This document shows positions 16,573 through 27,413 of a DNA stretch of 62,428 nt, piece after piece. Position numbers and translations under genes: made by a program. Origin of the DNA: Thermoplasmata archaeon (GTDB lineage: Archaea > Thermoplasmatota > Thermoplasmata > WALJ01); NCBI GenBank assembly GCA_027006785.1, contig JALTFR010000015.1:1-62428 (forward strand), given 5' to 3'. A model generated the notes under the pieces. The model saw only the letters and a list, made by a program, of their open reading frames with translations. It searched no databases and was not told the origin of the DNA. Position 1 is the first letter of the stretch. Each line of letters begins with the position of its first letter.

Positions 16573-17397
16573 GTGAGCGAAGAGAACAAGCCCACGGAAG
16601 TTCCTAAGGAAGAGCCTGAAAAATTGGAGAAAACCGGTGAAAAGGAGGAAGTCCGGTCTGAAATGCCCGAGCCTCAGCCGGATAAAAAGGAAATTTCAGA
16701 ACCCGAGAAGAAACATAATGCACAGTCCATTGAAGAAGAGGAGAAAACAGAGACCGCTTCTCCTGCAAAGCCCTCTGTTCCGTCTGATATTCCGATAAGC
16801 AAAGAAGAGAGAATAGAGCTTCTTTCACATGTGAACATACCTCCGCTCTTCGGAAAATATGACCTTTCGGAGGTTCAGGTCAATGACCCTTCACTTGTAA
16901 AGTACATAAATCTCTCACCGGTTGTTCTCCCTCATACTGAGGCGAAATACACCCGCAGGGAGTTCGGAAAGCACAGGATGAACATAGTAGAGAGGCTTAT
17001 GAACAACATGATGAGGACCGAGAAGTACACCGGAAAGAAGGTCAAGACATACAAAGTGGTGAAGAGAGCATTTGAGATAATAGAGAAAAGGACCAAAAAG
17101 AACCCGGTACAGGTACTGGTTGACGCTATTGCCAATGCTGCCCCCATGGAAGAGATTACGAGACTGCAGTTCGGAGGAATATCCGTTCAGAAGGCTGTGG
17201 ATACATCTGCTGCAAGAAGGCTTGACATCGCCCTAAGAAATATCTGCAAAGGTGCCGTGAAGAGCACATACAAAACGAAGAAGCCCATAGAACAGTGCCT
17301 TGCAGATGAGATAATCCTGGCATCGAGAGCGGACCCGGCAAGCATGGCAGTGAGCAGAAAGGAAGAGATAGAGAGGGTAGCCGCCTCATCCAGATAA
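16573..17397 (+). CDS. rps7: 30S ribosomal protein S7 (uS7) with a long acidic N-terminal extension
   Basis: 274 aa. The core from about residue 90 on is canonical archaeal/eukaryotic S7: LFGKYDLSEVQVNDPSLVKY, GKHRMNIVERLMNNMMR, KKNPVQVLVDAIANAAP and EITRLQFGGISVQKAVD. The family is usually 190-215 aa. The extra about 75 N-terminal residues are almost only Glu, Lys, Pro and Ser, with repeats like KEEPEKLEKTGEKEE, and look disordered. The GTG start at 16573 follows GAGGTGATGAT, a fitting SD site, and no internal Met with an SD is visible in the tail, so the extension seems genuinely translated. It assembles the 30S head. Confidence 0.95.
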   Translation: MSEENKPTEVPKEEPEKLEKTGEKEEVRSEMPEPQPDKKEISEPEKKHNAQSIEEEEKTETASPAKPSVPSDIPISKEERIELLSHVNIPPLFGKYDLSEVQVNDPSLVKYINLSPVVLPHTEAKYTRREFGKHRMNIVERLMNNMMRTEKYTGKKVKTYKVVKRAFEIIEKRTKKNPVQVLVDAIANAAPMEEITRLQFGGISVQKAVDTSAARRLDIALRNICKGAVKSTYKTKKPIEQCLADEIILASRADPASMAVSRKEEIERVAASSR

Positions 17398-17414
17398 GTT
17401 AAAAGGTGTTGATA

Positions 17415-19625
17415 ATGGGCCGTAAAGAGGATAATATAAAGAAAGCTCAGGAAATCATGAGAAAACCTGAGAAGATAAGGAACATAGGCATAGCCGCACA
17501 TATAGACCATGGAAAGACCACCCTGTCTGATAACCTGATTGCAGGTGCGGGCATGATGTCGGAGGAGATGGCTGGAAAGCAGCTTGTTCTTGACTTTGAC
17601 GAACAGGAGCAGGCAAGAGGAATAACCATCAATGCAGCCAATGCATCAATGGTTCACGAGTTCAAGGGAGACACATACCTCATCAACCTGATAGACACGC
17701 CCGGGCACGTTGACTTCGGAGGAGATGTCACGAGGGCCATGAGGGCAGTGGACGGAGCCATAGTGGTCGTATGCGGCGTTGAGGGAATAATGCCTCAGAC
17801 CGAGACGGTCATAAGGCAGGCGCTCAAGGAAAGGGTGAAGCCAGTCCTTTTCATAAACAAGGTTGACAGGCTGATAAACGAGCTGAAAGTGACGCCTGAG
17901 GAGATGCAGCAGAGGTTTGTGAAGATAGTCACAAATGTGAACAGGCTGATAGCCCGCTATGCGCCCGAAGAGCACAAGAAAGACTGGCAGGTGAAAATCG
18001 AGGACGGTACCGTGGCATTCGGTTCAGCGTATCATAACTGGGCCATATCCGTTCCCTTCATGAAGAAGACGGGCATAACCTTCAAGGATATATACGAGTA
18101 CAACAGCAAGGAGGAGAAGTCCGCCATAAGGGAACTGGCAAAGAAGTCACCTATACACGAGGTCCTTCTGGACATGGTCATAGAACATCTGCCCAGCCCC
18201 ATAGTGGCTCAAAAATACAGGATACCCAATATCTGGAGGGGCGATCTTGAATCGCCCATAGGAAAGGCCATGACACATGCCGATCCAGATGGTCCCGTAG
18301 CCATGATGGTCACAAAGATAATCCTCGATCCACATGCGGGAGAGGTGGCTGTGGGAAGGCTGTTCAGCGGTACAATCAAGAAGGGAATGGAGCTCAGGAT
18401 AGTTGGAATGCCCAAAAAGAACAGGGTGCAGCAGGTATCATTCTCGGTAGGGGCTGACAGAGTTCAGGTAGAGGAGATAGTTGCAGGGAACATAGTTTCA
18501 CTGGTCGGTATGAAGGACGCCATAGCAGGTTCCACACTGACCAGTGATGAAGACATGGAGGCCTTCGAAGAGATGAAGCACTACTCCGAACCCGTGGTCA
18601 CGGTTGCCCTTGAGGCAAAGCACATGAAGGACCTGCCTAAACTCGTTGAAGTTCTGAGGGCAGTGTCTAAGGCGGACCCGTCCATACAGGTTCAGATCAA
18701 TCAGGAAACAGGTGAGCACCTGATGTCCGGTATGGGCGAACTGCACCTTGAAATAACGATATACAGGATAGAGCACGAGCATGGTGTTGAGGTGAAGGCA
18801 TCACCGCCCATAGTCGTGTACAGGGAATCCGTGGAGCGCAACAGCGGAGCGCCCTTTGAGGGCAAATCACCCAACAAGCACAACAGGTTCTACATAGTTG
18901 TGGAACCGCTTGAAGAGGCTGTGGTGGACGCAATACATGAGGGAGACATACCCAGTGACGAGAAGATAAAGAACCCCAAAGAACTGGCCAAAAAGCTGGA
19001 AGAACTCGGAATGAGCAGAGAAGAGGCAAAAGGAGTGAAGGCCATCAGGGGCCAGAACATGTTCCTGGACATGACAAAAGGTATCCAGTACCTTCACGAG
19101 ACAATGGAACTCTGCATACAGGCCTTTGAGGAGGTCGTGAACAGAGGGCCTCTGGCCAATGAGAAGCTCATGGGTGTAAAGGTCAAGCTGATGGATGCCA
19201 AACTTCACGAGGATTCCATACACAGAGGGCCGGCACAGGTCATACCTGCTGTAAGGAACGGCATATATGGAGCAATATGCAACGGCAACAGGATACTTCT
19301 CGAGCCCATGCAGAAGGCCTTCATAGATGTCCCACAGGAGCTCATGGGAACGGTCACCCGTGAGATGCAGCAGAGAAGGGGGACCATACTTGACATACAG
19401 CAGGACGGGGCGACCTCGAAGATAATAGCGAAGGCGCCTGTGGCCGAGATGTTCGGTTTCGCAGGTGCCATAAGGAGCGTTACCGGCGGGAGAGCGCTCT
19501 GGTCCACCGAGAACTCGGGCTTCGAGAGGGTCCCGAGGGAACTCCAGGACAAGATAGTCAGGGAGATAAGGACCAGAAAGGGACTGAAGCCGGAGCCCTA
19601 CGACGCTGCGTACTACTCCGAATAA
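17415..19625 (+). CDS. fusA: Translation elongation factor EF-2
   Basis: A 736-aa archaeal EF-2 that translocates the ribosome using GTP. GTPase motifs: [15 protein letters not shown], switch [14 protein letters not shown] and NKVD. Domain IV carries [16 protein letters not shown], in which His603 is the site modified to diphthamide; dph2 is also in this window. ATG 17415 was chosen because it follows AAAAGGTGTTGATA, a usable SD site, and gives the normal archaeal N-terminus [14 protein letters not shown]. It is the last gene of the S12-S7-EF-2 operon; EF-1 alpha and S10, which follow EF-2 in many archaea, are not here. Confidence 0.98.
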   Translation: MGRKEDNIKKAQEIMRKPEKIRNIGIAAHIDHGKTTLSDNLIAGAGMMSEEMAGKQLVLDFDEQEQARGITINAANASMVHEFKGDTYLINLIDTPGHVDFGGDVTRAMRAVDGAIVVVCGVEGIMPQTETVIRQALKERVKPVLFINKVDRLINELKVTPEEMQQRFVKIVTNVNRLIARYAPEEHKKDWQVKIEDGTVAFGSAYHNWAISVPFMKKTGITFKDIYEYNSKEEKSAIRELAKKSPIHEVLLDMVIEHLPSPIVAQKYRIPNIWRGDLESPIGKAMTHADPDGPVAMMVTKIILDPHAGEVAVGRLFSGTIKKGMELRIVGMPKKNRVQQVSFSVGADRVQVEEIVAGNIVSLVGMKDAIAGSTLTSDEDMEAFEEMKHYSEPVVTVALEAKHMKDLPKLVEVLRAVSKADPSIQVQINQETGEHLMSGMGELHLEITIYRIEHEHGVEVKASPPIVVYRESVERNSGAPFEGKSPNKHNRFYIVVEPLEEAVVDAIHEGDIPSDEKIKNPKELAKKLEELGMSREEAKGVKAIRGQNMFLDMTKGIQYLHETMELCIQAFEEVVNRGPLANEKLMGVKVKLMDAKLHEDSIHRGPAQVIPAVRNGIYGAICNGNRILLEPMQKAFIDVPQELMGTVTREMQQRRGTILDIQQDGATSKIIAKAPVAEMFGFAGAIRSVTGGRALWSTENSGFERVPRELQDKIVREIRTRKGLKPEPYDAAYYSE

Positions 19626-19635
19626 ACCACTTAAC

Positions 19636-19655
19636 AACCAACCCATTTTTTTATT
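19636..19655 (+). terminator. C-run/T-run terminator after EF-2
   Basis: CAACCAACCCATTTTTTTAT lies 11 bases behind the EF-2 stop. An eight-base T tract follows a C-run without a stem, as expected for archaeal factor-independent termination. Confidence 0.55.
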
Positions 19656-19668
19656 GTTCTGTTCTGCA

Positions 19669-20628
19669 TCAGCGTATTATGTGCGTTCCTGTTCCGTCCT
19701 TGATAGCGCTCTCCAGGTTCTCGGGTGATGTGATTATCACCTTCTCGCCGCCGTTCTCAAGGAAGTCAATGGCAGCCTCTATCTTCGGCCCCATGCTCCC
19801 TGCCGGGAACTGCCCTTCCTCGTAATATGCCTTTATCTCGTCAAGGCTGACCTTTCCAAGGGCCTTCTGGTCCTCCTTTCCAAAATTGACGAAGACATTG
19901 TCCACAGCGGTGAGTATGATGAAGAACTTTTCACCGATAAGTCTGGCGATGAGCGCGGATGCCCTGTCCTTGTCTATGACCGCATCCACTCCCTTGTATC
20001 CGTCTTCGGTCTCTATGACGGGTATTCCCCCGCCGCCTCCGACGATGATTATCTCTCCCGGCGACTTTCCGAATATGAGCCTCTTTATCGCCTCCTTCTC
20101 CACGACACCCACGGGTTTCGGCGACGGCACGACCCGTCTCCATCCACCTCTCGCCTTATCCTCCTTCATCACCCAGCCCTTCTCATTCATGAGCGCTCTG
20201 GCCTCATCTTCGGAGTAGAATGAGCCGATGGGCTTCGTCGGGTTCTGGAAGGCAGGGTCCTTCCTATCCACGACCACCTGAACTATGAGCGAGGTGACGG
20301 CGCGGTACATTCCCCTGCGGTGCAGTTCGTTGGTGAGCGCCTGCTGTATCATATACCCGATGAGCCCCTGTGATTCTGCGACGCAGACATCCATGGGCAT
20401 GGGCGGTATTCCCTGCTTGGCGGCGATCTCGTTCTGAAGAAGTATGCTGCCCACCTGCGGGCCGTTGCCATGGGTGAAGACCACATCGTAGCCCAGTTCC
20501 ACCATGCTGGCTAGATGCTTCGCGCTCTCCCTCGCATTCCTCATCTGGTTCTCGTAGGTGCCCGAGTCTCCGGGCTTCAGCAGTGCGTTTCCGCCAAGAG
20601 CAACGAGCGCTGTCTTCATGTCATTCAC
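19669..20628 (-). CDS. arcC: Carbamate kinase
   Basis: A 319-aa amino acid kinase-fold enzyme. Motifs: TALVALGGNALLKPGDSGT, VVFTHGNGPQVGSILLQNE, then EIIIVGGGGGIPVIETEDGY, GVDAVIDKDRASALIARLIG and FPAGSMGPKIEAAIDFL, the last characteristic of carbamate kinase. It transfers phosphate between carbamoyl phosphate and ADP, either making ATP from carbamoyl phosphate or supplying carbamoyl phosphate. No arginine deiminase or ornithine carbamoyltransferase gene is nearby. CTTTTATACACC about 31 nt upstream serves as its own promoter. An ATG at 20619 is an alternative start. Confidence 0.95.
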   Translation of the reverse strand: MNDMKTALVALGGNALLKPGDSGTYENQMRNARESAKHLASMVELGYDVVFTHGNGPQVGSILLQNEIAAKQGIPPMPMDVCVAESQGLIGYMIQQALTNELHRRGMYRAVTSLIVQVVVDRKDPAFQNPTKPIGSFYSEDEARALMNEKGWVMKEDKARGGWRRVVPSPKPVGVVEKEAIKRLIFGKSPGEIIIVGGGGGIPVIETEDGYKGVDAVIDKDRASALIARLIGEKFFIILTAVDNVFVNFGKEDQKALGKVSLDEIKAYYEEGQFPAGSMGPKIEAAIDFLENGGEKVIITSPENLESAIKDGTGTHIIR

Positions 20629-20683
20629 CGAAGAAGGGAAGACAAAATAGGGGGTGTATAAAAGGGTTTGCGGCCATTCCTGT

Positions 20684-21088
20684 TCAGTTCAGCCTTTTCA
20701 CCATCTTCACGGCGCTCTCCACCGCTTCCCTCGCCTTCTCTATCCTGGCCTCTGCCTGAAGCCTTGACTGTCCGTGGCCGGATATTCCAAGGGCAACGGG
20801 CTTCCCGGTCTCCACCATTATGTCCTGTATCTTCCTGGCCGCGTTGTTCATGACTATCTCGTCGTGGTCCGTCTCCCCCTCTATAACACATCCGAGAGCG
20901 ACGGCGGCATCCACATCGTCTATTATCTTCTTAACCGCCAGGGGTATCTCGAAGACTCCGGGTACCTTCACTTCCTTCACGACATCCGCTCCGAGGAACT
21001 CGGCATGCGCTCTCGCCCTCTCGAGCATCATCATCGTTATGTCGTAGTTGTACTCGCTCACCACTATTCCCAGTCTTATCTTTTCCAT
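20684..21088 (-). CDS. ribH: 6,7-dimethyl-8-ribityllumazine synthase
   Basis: A 134-aa lumazine synthase, the penultimate step to riboflavin. Motifs: LGIVVSEYNYDITMMMLERA, VKVPGVFEIPLAVKKIID, AAVALGCVIEGETDHDEIV (with the catalytic His environment) and KPVALGISG with a GH near 104. Length matches the archaeal type. AAAGGAGGTCAAAAT gives a strong SD site. It is the last of four genes in the ribB-ribL-ribC-ribH operon, 14 bases behind ribC. Confidence 0.96.
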   Translation of the reverse strand: MEKIRLGIVVSEYNYDITMMMLERARAHAEFLGADVVKEVKVPGVFEIPLAVKKIIDDVDAAVALGCVIEGETDHDEIVMNNAARKIQDIMVETGKPVALGISGHGQSRLQAEARIEKAREAVESAVKMVKRLN

Positions 21089-21102
21089 ATTTTGACCTCC
21101 TT

Positions 21103-22019
<917 letters not shown>

Positions 22020-22733
22020 TTTTCCACGCCTCTATGATTTCCTTTCCTTCTATAAATACATATCCGTGCTCCTCCGCATATCTCCTGGCATCCTCCTTGG
22101 AGAGAGCGTTTCCGCCGTCACCCATCATCTCGCATATCGTTGTGGAACCGGATAGCCCTGCCATGAGGGACAACGCCGTTGTCAGTTCGGTATGCCCGAA
22201 CCTCGTATCGAGGAGACCGTCCCTTGCGTTCAATAGATGAATATGTCCCGGAGAGCGGAATTCCTTTCCGAAGAGCGCTCTGCTCTCATCCTCGCCCTTG
22301 TTATCAATCTCCTTTATGAACTCGCCGAGGCGGGAGACAGTGAGCGCTCTGTCCCTGTCCGTTATCCCTGTGAATGTCCTTCTGTGATTTATCGTGAGCC
22401 CAAAAGCGCTCCTCTCATCGTATGCGAGGTCATTCGCCCTCATGCCTTTCAGCCAAGGATATTTCTCCTCTGCCATCTCGATTATCTCGGCGAGATAGGG
22501 AATCCCGAGTCTCTTCCATGCCCACGGGGGTAGGGTGGTACATATCAGCCCACCTGCATCCTTTCTCAGTGTCCTTATGTCTTCCGCCCTAACAAATTCC
22601 GAGGCTATCACCATGTCGGTCTCCCTTTCCCTGTTGTCCGCATCGTATACAAGCACGATCTTTCCTTTTTTAAGGTCGGAGAGCGCTCTCTCAAGTCTTT
22701 CCATGGCTCAGCCATCAAGGAGTAAATAATAGT

Positions 22734-22754
22734 TTTTTGGTAAGTAACCAAAAA
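22734..22754. promoter_or_regulatory. Inverted repeat upstream of the riboflavin operon (candidate operator)
   Basis: TTTTTGGT-AAGTA-ACCAAAAA: eight-base perfect arms around a five-base spacer, centred on 22744. It lies about 17-20 bases upstream of the ribB TATA-like box. A regulator of riboflavin genes in archaea (RbkR family) is known to bind short palindromes at such places; whether this is one is inference. It could also help terminate the upstream giant gene, whose stop is at 22773. Confidence 0.4.
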
Positions 22755-22772
22755 TGAGTAATTAAGGGGTTT

Positions 22773-25700
22773 TTACCACTCTATACTTATGTCACAGGGC
22801 TCTTCCACATAGACCCAGTATGCGTTCCCGGATATCATGTAGTCCGATGCGCCCATGTGGTATGTGTTCCCGCTGGCATCCAGGCCCTCCAGGTACTTCC
22901 AGTCAAGGCCTGCAAGTGCGGATGAGACCTTCATATCGCTTCCGCTGGGGAATCCTATGAGGTTCCAGCCTTTGTTCAGGTGTATCACAGTGCTGGTTAT
23001 GGGCGCATTGTATGAGCCTTTCAGCGTATCCCCACTTATCACATGCACATAGATACCCATGGTGTTGTCCACGAGCGGGAACCCTGCGTTGAACTTCGCA
23101 TCCCTCTCCTTGTTATAGGTATACCACTGGCCATTGACATACACCATAGCCCTGTCCCATTCCACGGAATAGAGGGCGTCCTCTATGCTCATCGGCTCTG
23201 TGGCCCAGGGAAGCGTCAATGCGTTCCATCCCTCATGTACGGCCTGGGAGGAATATGTGTACGGTGCCTGCCTTACGGAGAACTCGCCGAAGGAATCGGT
23301 CTCCGCAAATATGTTTCCTCCGGACTCAACCCAGCCTGTCTGGCAGACCTGCCATTGACCTGTGTATCTGTTGAAGGTATAGAGCCTCATGTCGTGCTCA
23401 TCCACCCCATCTGGAACATCTTCTGATGTGTAAGCCATCCTTATGTCCGCATTCACGAGGGAGACATCTATATTTGAACTGGGCACTATCTGCAGCTTTC
23501 CTGCTTCCCTGATGATTATCAGCCTACCATCGGACACAGGATGTGCCAGTTGCATGTCTACACTAACTCCGGTATCGGAAACCGGGTTTATGCTAGGTCC
23601 TTCAGGCATATCCATATCCGTTATTATCTCCATTGAGGGCGTGTAGCCACCTCCGGCATAGAATGCGTCCATTGAATCGAAAACCATTCCATCCACCACT
23701 ACATCCACGACATATATTCCTGAGAGCCATGATGTGTCCATCCTTCCCGTGAATACGGAATCTCCGGCGCTACTATCGCCATGCGTTCCGTCATCGTAAA
23801 GTGGCAGCGCTATATGCTGTGAAGACCTGAGCCCTCTTACCACAAGGGAAACCGATGATGCATGGTATCCGCTGTACATGGATAGCTCTATCGTACTGAT
23901 GCCGCCATTTCCTGACCTTACCTTAGAGGATGGCTCTGATATGTGGAGAGCGCTCACCGGATCTTCAAATCCCCATCCTGCTTTCACGAAGAAACTGTCA
24001 TCTGACTCTCCCGGCCCGTAGCCGTCCTTTTCAGCCCTTGCATGCACCACATATTCCCCAGCAGGGGCATCATCTCCGAAGGAGTAGGTCCCGGTGTAGA
24101 TTCCAAAGAATTCCTCTGATACAGGTACGCTCACATTGTTTCCCTCGGGATCGGTGACCCACACGGTCAGGCTCGCGTTACCAACCTTGTATCCATCGGA
24201 CAGCACCTTTACGGCTATCCCTGCTTCGTCATCAATACCCTTTATGTAAAACTCGCTGTCGGTGCTCACCTTCACCATAAGGTTGTGTTGAGGGCCGTCC
24301 ACCTCCATGTCCTTCGAGGCCATGTTGTTGTCCAGATTGCTTTCTGCCGGGTTGCTGTCGCTTACCACCACTATTATTGTGTGATTGCCCTGTATGTCAA
24401 ACCAATCCATGTATGCGGTCCATTCGTAATACACGGTTTTTGAGCCGCCTGCAGGAACATAGACATCGTATTCCCTGTAGATCATATTCGAATCGTCCAC
24501 ATCATCTATGTAGAATGAGACAGTTGCCTCAGCATCTGCCCTTCCAATATTGTGCACCTCTGCGCTTATGTTCACTGTGTCCCACATACACACACATCCA
24601 CATCCATCTTCGTCGTAGTATGAAATGTCTTCCGGAGATATGGAAAGGTCAGGATGTCCGGAAACGGATATGGTGACAGAGGCGGAGTTGTTGGAATAAT
24701 CTCGGTCTTCAGGGTTTACATTCTCCACCTGAACTATGATCGTGTGGTTTCCTTCAACGGCGCTCCACGGTGCATTGACTGTCACCTCTCCGTTCGCAGG
24801 TACGGGGACATCGTCTTCCCTGTAAATCAGGTTATTTTCACTTACTTCGTCGAGGTAGAAGGAGACGGTGCATGTGGCATTCTGAGCCTTATGAGATAGG
24901 TTCTGTATCTCTCTTTGCTCCGTAATGGTGGCATCGTCCATATATGCATCTCCGCCGCATCCGCTCTTTCCACCAGTGTCTCCGAATATGAGTTTGTTCA
25001 TCTTTTCATCCGTAATGCGAGTGCCCCTGTATATCTCATTTCCATTGACGCTGAGGACATATTCTTTTCCCTCCACATTCAAGTCAAGCCGGTACCAGGT
25101 GTTGGAAGAAAGAGTGAAAAGGTCATTTCCGACATAACTGAAGTTATCCAGCATATCTATGTTAAAATTATCATCCAGCACAGCACCCATTTCATAAGAT
25201 GGATTATGTGGGCCGCTCATATTTCTCAGTTCCAAAAGCCTGAAATCCTGATATTCCTGAGATTTCTCAGGAAGATATACCCATACCTCTGCATTGAAGT
25301 TGTTCGAGAAATTGAATGTTCCCTGAATATGTGGACCTGTGTTTGTATTCGGGTCTGACTGAGAATGTGCACAATAATCAGGAGAATGACTCAATCTGTC
25401 CGTAACTTCCATCACTCCTGAAGGTATCCAATCACTGACATACCATTTATCGAATGTTCCGTCATCGAAATTGTCTGAGAAAAGGATTTCACTTTCGGTT
25501 GAGTTATCCCAGATATCATGGTCACCGTGTATTGTAGCAGATATCGTCATGTTGTCCCCGGCTTTCGGGGAATTATCGGAAAACGATATGTCGGAGACCG
25601 AGAGGTCAACATCAGATGATCCTACGGAGACGGTTCTCTCTGCAATGTTGTTTGAAAGGTCTCGGTCATCCGGATTGACATTCTCCACTTTGACGATTAT

Positions 25701-27413
25701 GCTGTGCTCTCCTTTAACGGCGCTCCACGGTGCATTGACTGTCACCTCTCCGTTCGCGGGTACGAAGACATCGTCCTCTTTGTAAATGAGGTTCTCAGGG
25801 CTGACATCGTCGAGGTAGAAAGAGACTGTGCATGTGGAGTTCTGGGCCTTGTGCACATGTGTTTGATGAGGAGAGTAATCGGTGACTGCCACATCGTCGA
25901 AGTACACATCTCCCCAGCATCCGCTGGAACCGCCGAAATCACCCATTCCAGTCATATTCACAGGCCTATCGTCATATCGGGTGCCGTTGTATATGGGATT
26001 GCCGTTTATGAGAATCTGATAGTTGATTCCATCTATCTCTATTCCCAGTTTATACCATGTTTCCGGCTGGAAAGAATATACATCATATGCCCACCTGCTG
26101 TTAACCTCAGGAGACTTTTCTTTTTCAAATATTGCAAGAGTGTAATTGTTATCATACAGATAGGCCTTTATCGCATATGTGGTCCTGTTGGCAACCACAC
26201 TGTATGGTGGGTCCGGAGGGTCGTTCAAGCCATTTATCAGAGACCTGATCTCCAACAATGACATCCGCTCTACATCCTGTGTCCTTTTTGGGAGATATAC
26301 CCAATCCTCAACGAGAACATGGTTCGTATCCTTGAAATCACGGGCTATGAATGGTGCAGTATTGGTATCCGGGTCTGATTGAGAGTGAGCACAGTAATCC
26401 GGTGAATGGCTGAGGTTCCCTGTCACTTCCATAACTCCATCGGGGTTCCATCTTCCGATGAACCACTTGTTAAAAGTACCGTCATCAAAATTGTCTGAGA
26501 AAAGAACGCTGCTGTTTCTGCTGTCCCATACATCATAGTCTCCGTGAATTGTGGCAGATATCGTCAGATTGCTGCCCGCCTCTGGAGAAGTATCAGAGAA
26601 GGAGATGTCCGAATCCGATATTGACACATCGGCATCTTCTGATGTCGGAGAAATATCTCTGATGGTTATGTCATCCCAGTATGCATCACCCCAGCAGCCG
26701 CCGCTTCCCCCTATATCACCAAGAATAAGGATATTGAATGGATAAGAGGTGTTTATGTCCACATTTTCCTGAAATATTAAGTTATCGTTAATATATACGG
26801 AATAGTTCGTACCACTAATCTGTATATCAGTTTTGTACCATGTTTCGGGCTGAAGTTCATAGATGTTCTGCGCATAGATGATGTTGCCCTCTTTATTGGA
26901 TATATGCTTCCAGACATCTATATTGTAATTGTCGTCCCTTAAGCCAATATTCATCCGGTTGAAACAATTGCTATCATTGCCCCATCCATCGAATCCACCC
27001 TTGATGTAAAGAATATCGAAAAGCCTAAAACCTTCAAATTCTTGAGACTTCTGCGGTAGGTAAAAGTAACCCTCAACAGAAAGATTGTGAGTTTCGTTGA
27101 ATTGCGCCGCTATATTCGGTGCCGTATTTGTGTTCGGGTCCGATTGAGCATGTGCAGAGTAGTTTGGCGAATGGCTTACTGCATCCGTGGCTTCCATCGT
27201 CCCATCTGGATTCCACTTATTGATTCTCCACTTATCCAAGGTTCCGTCATCGAAATTGTCCTGAAAAAGAATATTTCCATTCGAATCTTCGACCGTTCCT
27301 GCCACATTTGACCTACCTCCACCCATAGACCATACCGGTATAGCGCTCAGTACCATTAAAAATGCGACAAAGAGCGCAATCACCAGCATTTTGCTCTCTA
27401 ATTTTCTGGACAT
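22773..27413 (-). CDS. Giant secreted LamG/CARDB surface protein with C-terminal GWNLI module
   Basis: 1546 aa with a signal peptide (LVIALFVAFLMVLSAIPVWS). Three concanavalin-like segments begin with DNFDDGT near residues 51, 308 and 648. The second and third each sit inside a split CARDB fold: the CARDB strand (ISFSDTSPEAGSNLTISATI) comes before, and the rest (CTVSFYLDDVSPENLIYKED, VTVNAPWSAVKG) after. An uninterrupted CARDB follows at about 905-1040, then Ig-like segments, then the C-terminal two-lobed module from about 1390 (GWNALTLPW, VDNTMGIYVH, GWNLIGFPS) ending SIEW. There is no transmembrane helix, so attachment must be non-covalent or by partner. GGAGGATTTTC supports the start. Probable adhesin or substrate-binding surface protein. 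Confidence 0.82.
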   Translation of the reverse strand: MSRKLESKMLVIALFVAFLMVLSAIPVWSMGGGRSNVAGTVEDSNGNILFQDNFDDGTLDKWRINKWNPDGTMEATDAVSHSPNYSAHAQSDPNTNTAPNIAAQFNETHNLSVEGYFYLPQKSQEFEGFRLFDILYIKGGFDGWGNDSNCFNRMNIGLRDDNYNIDVWKHISNKEGNIIYAQNIYELQPETWYKTDIQISGTNYSVYINDNLIFQENVDINTSYPFNILILGDIGGSGGCWGDAYWDDITIRDISPTSEDADVSISDSDISFSDTSPEAGSNLTISATIHGDYDVWDSRNSSVLFSDNFDDGTFNKWFIGRWNPDGVMEVTGNLSHSPDYCAHSQSDPDTNTAPFIARDFKDTNHVLVEDWVYLPKRTQDVERMSLLEIRSLINGLNDPPDPPYSVVANRTTYAIKAYLYDNNYTLAIFEKEKSPEVNSRWAYDVYSFQPETWYKLGIEIDGINYQILINGNPIYNGTRYDDRPVNMTGMGDFGGSSGCWGDVYFDDVAVTDYSPHQTHVHKAQNSTCTVSFYLDDVSPENLIYKEDDVFVPANGEVTVNAPWSAVKGEHSIIVKVENVNPDDRDLSNNIAERTVSVGSSDVDLSVSDISFSDNSPKAGDNMTISATIHGDHDIWDNSTESEILFSDNFDDGTFDKWYVSDWIPSGVMEVTDRLSHSPDYCAHSQSDPNTNTGPHIQGTFNFSNNFNAEVWVYLPEKSQEYQDFRLLELRNMSGPHNPSYEMGAVLDDNFNIDMLDNFSYVGNDLFTLSSNTWYRLDLNVEGKEYVLSVNGNEIYRGTRITDEKMNKLIFGDTGGKSGCGGDAYMDDATITEQREIQNLSHKAQNATCTVSFYLDEVSENNLIYREDDVPVPANGEVTVNAPWSAVEGNHTIIVQVENVNPEDRDYSNNSASVTISVSGHPDLSISPEDISYYDEDGCGCVCMWDTVNISAEVHNIGRADAEATVSFYIDDVDDSNMIYREYDVYVPAGGSKTVYYEWTAYMDWFDIQGNHTIIVVVSDSNPAESNLDNNMASKDMEVDGPQHNLMVKVSTDSEFYIKGIDDEAGIAVKVLSDGYKVGNASLTVWVTDPEGNNVSVPVSEEFFGIYTGTYSFGDDAPAGEYVVHARAEKDGYGPGESDDSFFVKAGWGFEDPVSALHISEPSSKVRSGNGGISTIELSMYSGYHASSVSLVVRGLRSSQHIALPLYDDGTHGDSSAGDSVFTGRMDTSWLSGIYVVDVVVDGMVFDSMDAFYAGGGYTPSMEIITDMDMPEGPSINPVSDTGVSVDMQLAHPVSDGRLIIIREAGKLQIVPSSNIDVSLVNADIRMAYTSEDVPDGVDEHDMRLYTFNRYTGQWQVCQTGWVESGGNIFAETDSFGEFSVRQAPYTYSSQAVHEGWNALTLPWATEPMSIEDALYSVEWDRAMVYVNGQWYTYNKERDAKFNAGFPLVDNTMGIYVHVISGDTLKGSYNAPITSTVIHLNKGWNLIGFPSGSDMKVSSALAGLDWKYLEGLDASGNTYHMGASDYMISGNAYWVYVEEPCDISIEW
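24756..24797 (-). repeat. 42-bp exact repeat, copy 1 (inside LamG/CARDB gene)
   Basis: Identical to 25716-25757. The offset is 960 bp, exactly 320 codons, so the two copies are equivalent points in consecutive in-frame CARDB/LamG units. It encodes part of the VTVNAPWSAV strand. Confidence 0.85.
25716..25757 (-). repeat. 42-bp exact repeat, copy 2 (inside LamG/CARDB gene)
   Basis: Identical to 24756-24797 at a distance of 960 bp. Exact identity inside otherwise diverged 320-residue units points to recent unit duplication or gene conversion. Confidence 0.85.

Noticed and set aside
16573-16840. S7 tail as a separate fused or frameshifted gene
   Set aside because: It is continuous with the S7 frame, starts at a good SD and shows only low-complexity charged sequence.
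18867-19646. Long minus-strand open frame (259 codons) opposite EF-2
   Set aside because: EF-2 on the plus strand is certain; the antisense frame has no family motifs and arises from its codon bias.
25704-26261. 185-codon plus-strand frame inside the LamG/CARDB gene
   Set aside because: The minus-strand gene is supported by signal peptide, repeats and C-terminal module; the plus-strand frame has no SD, TATA box or family match.
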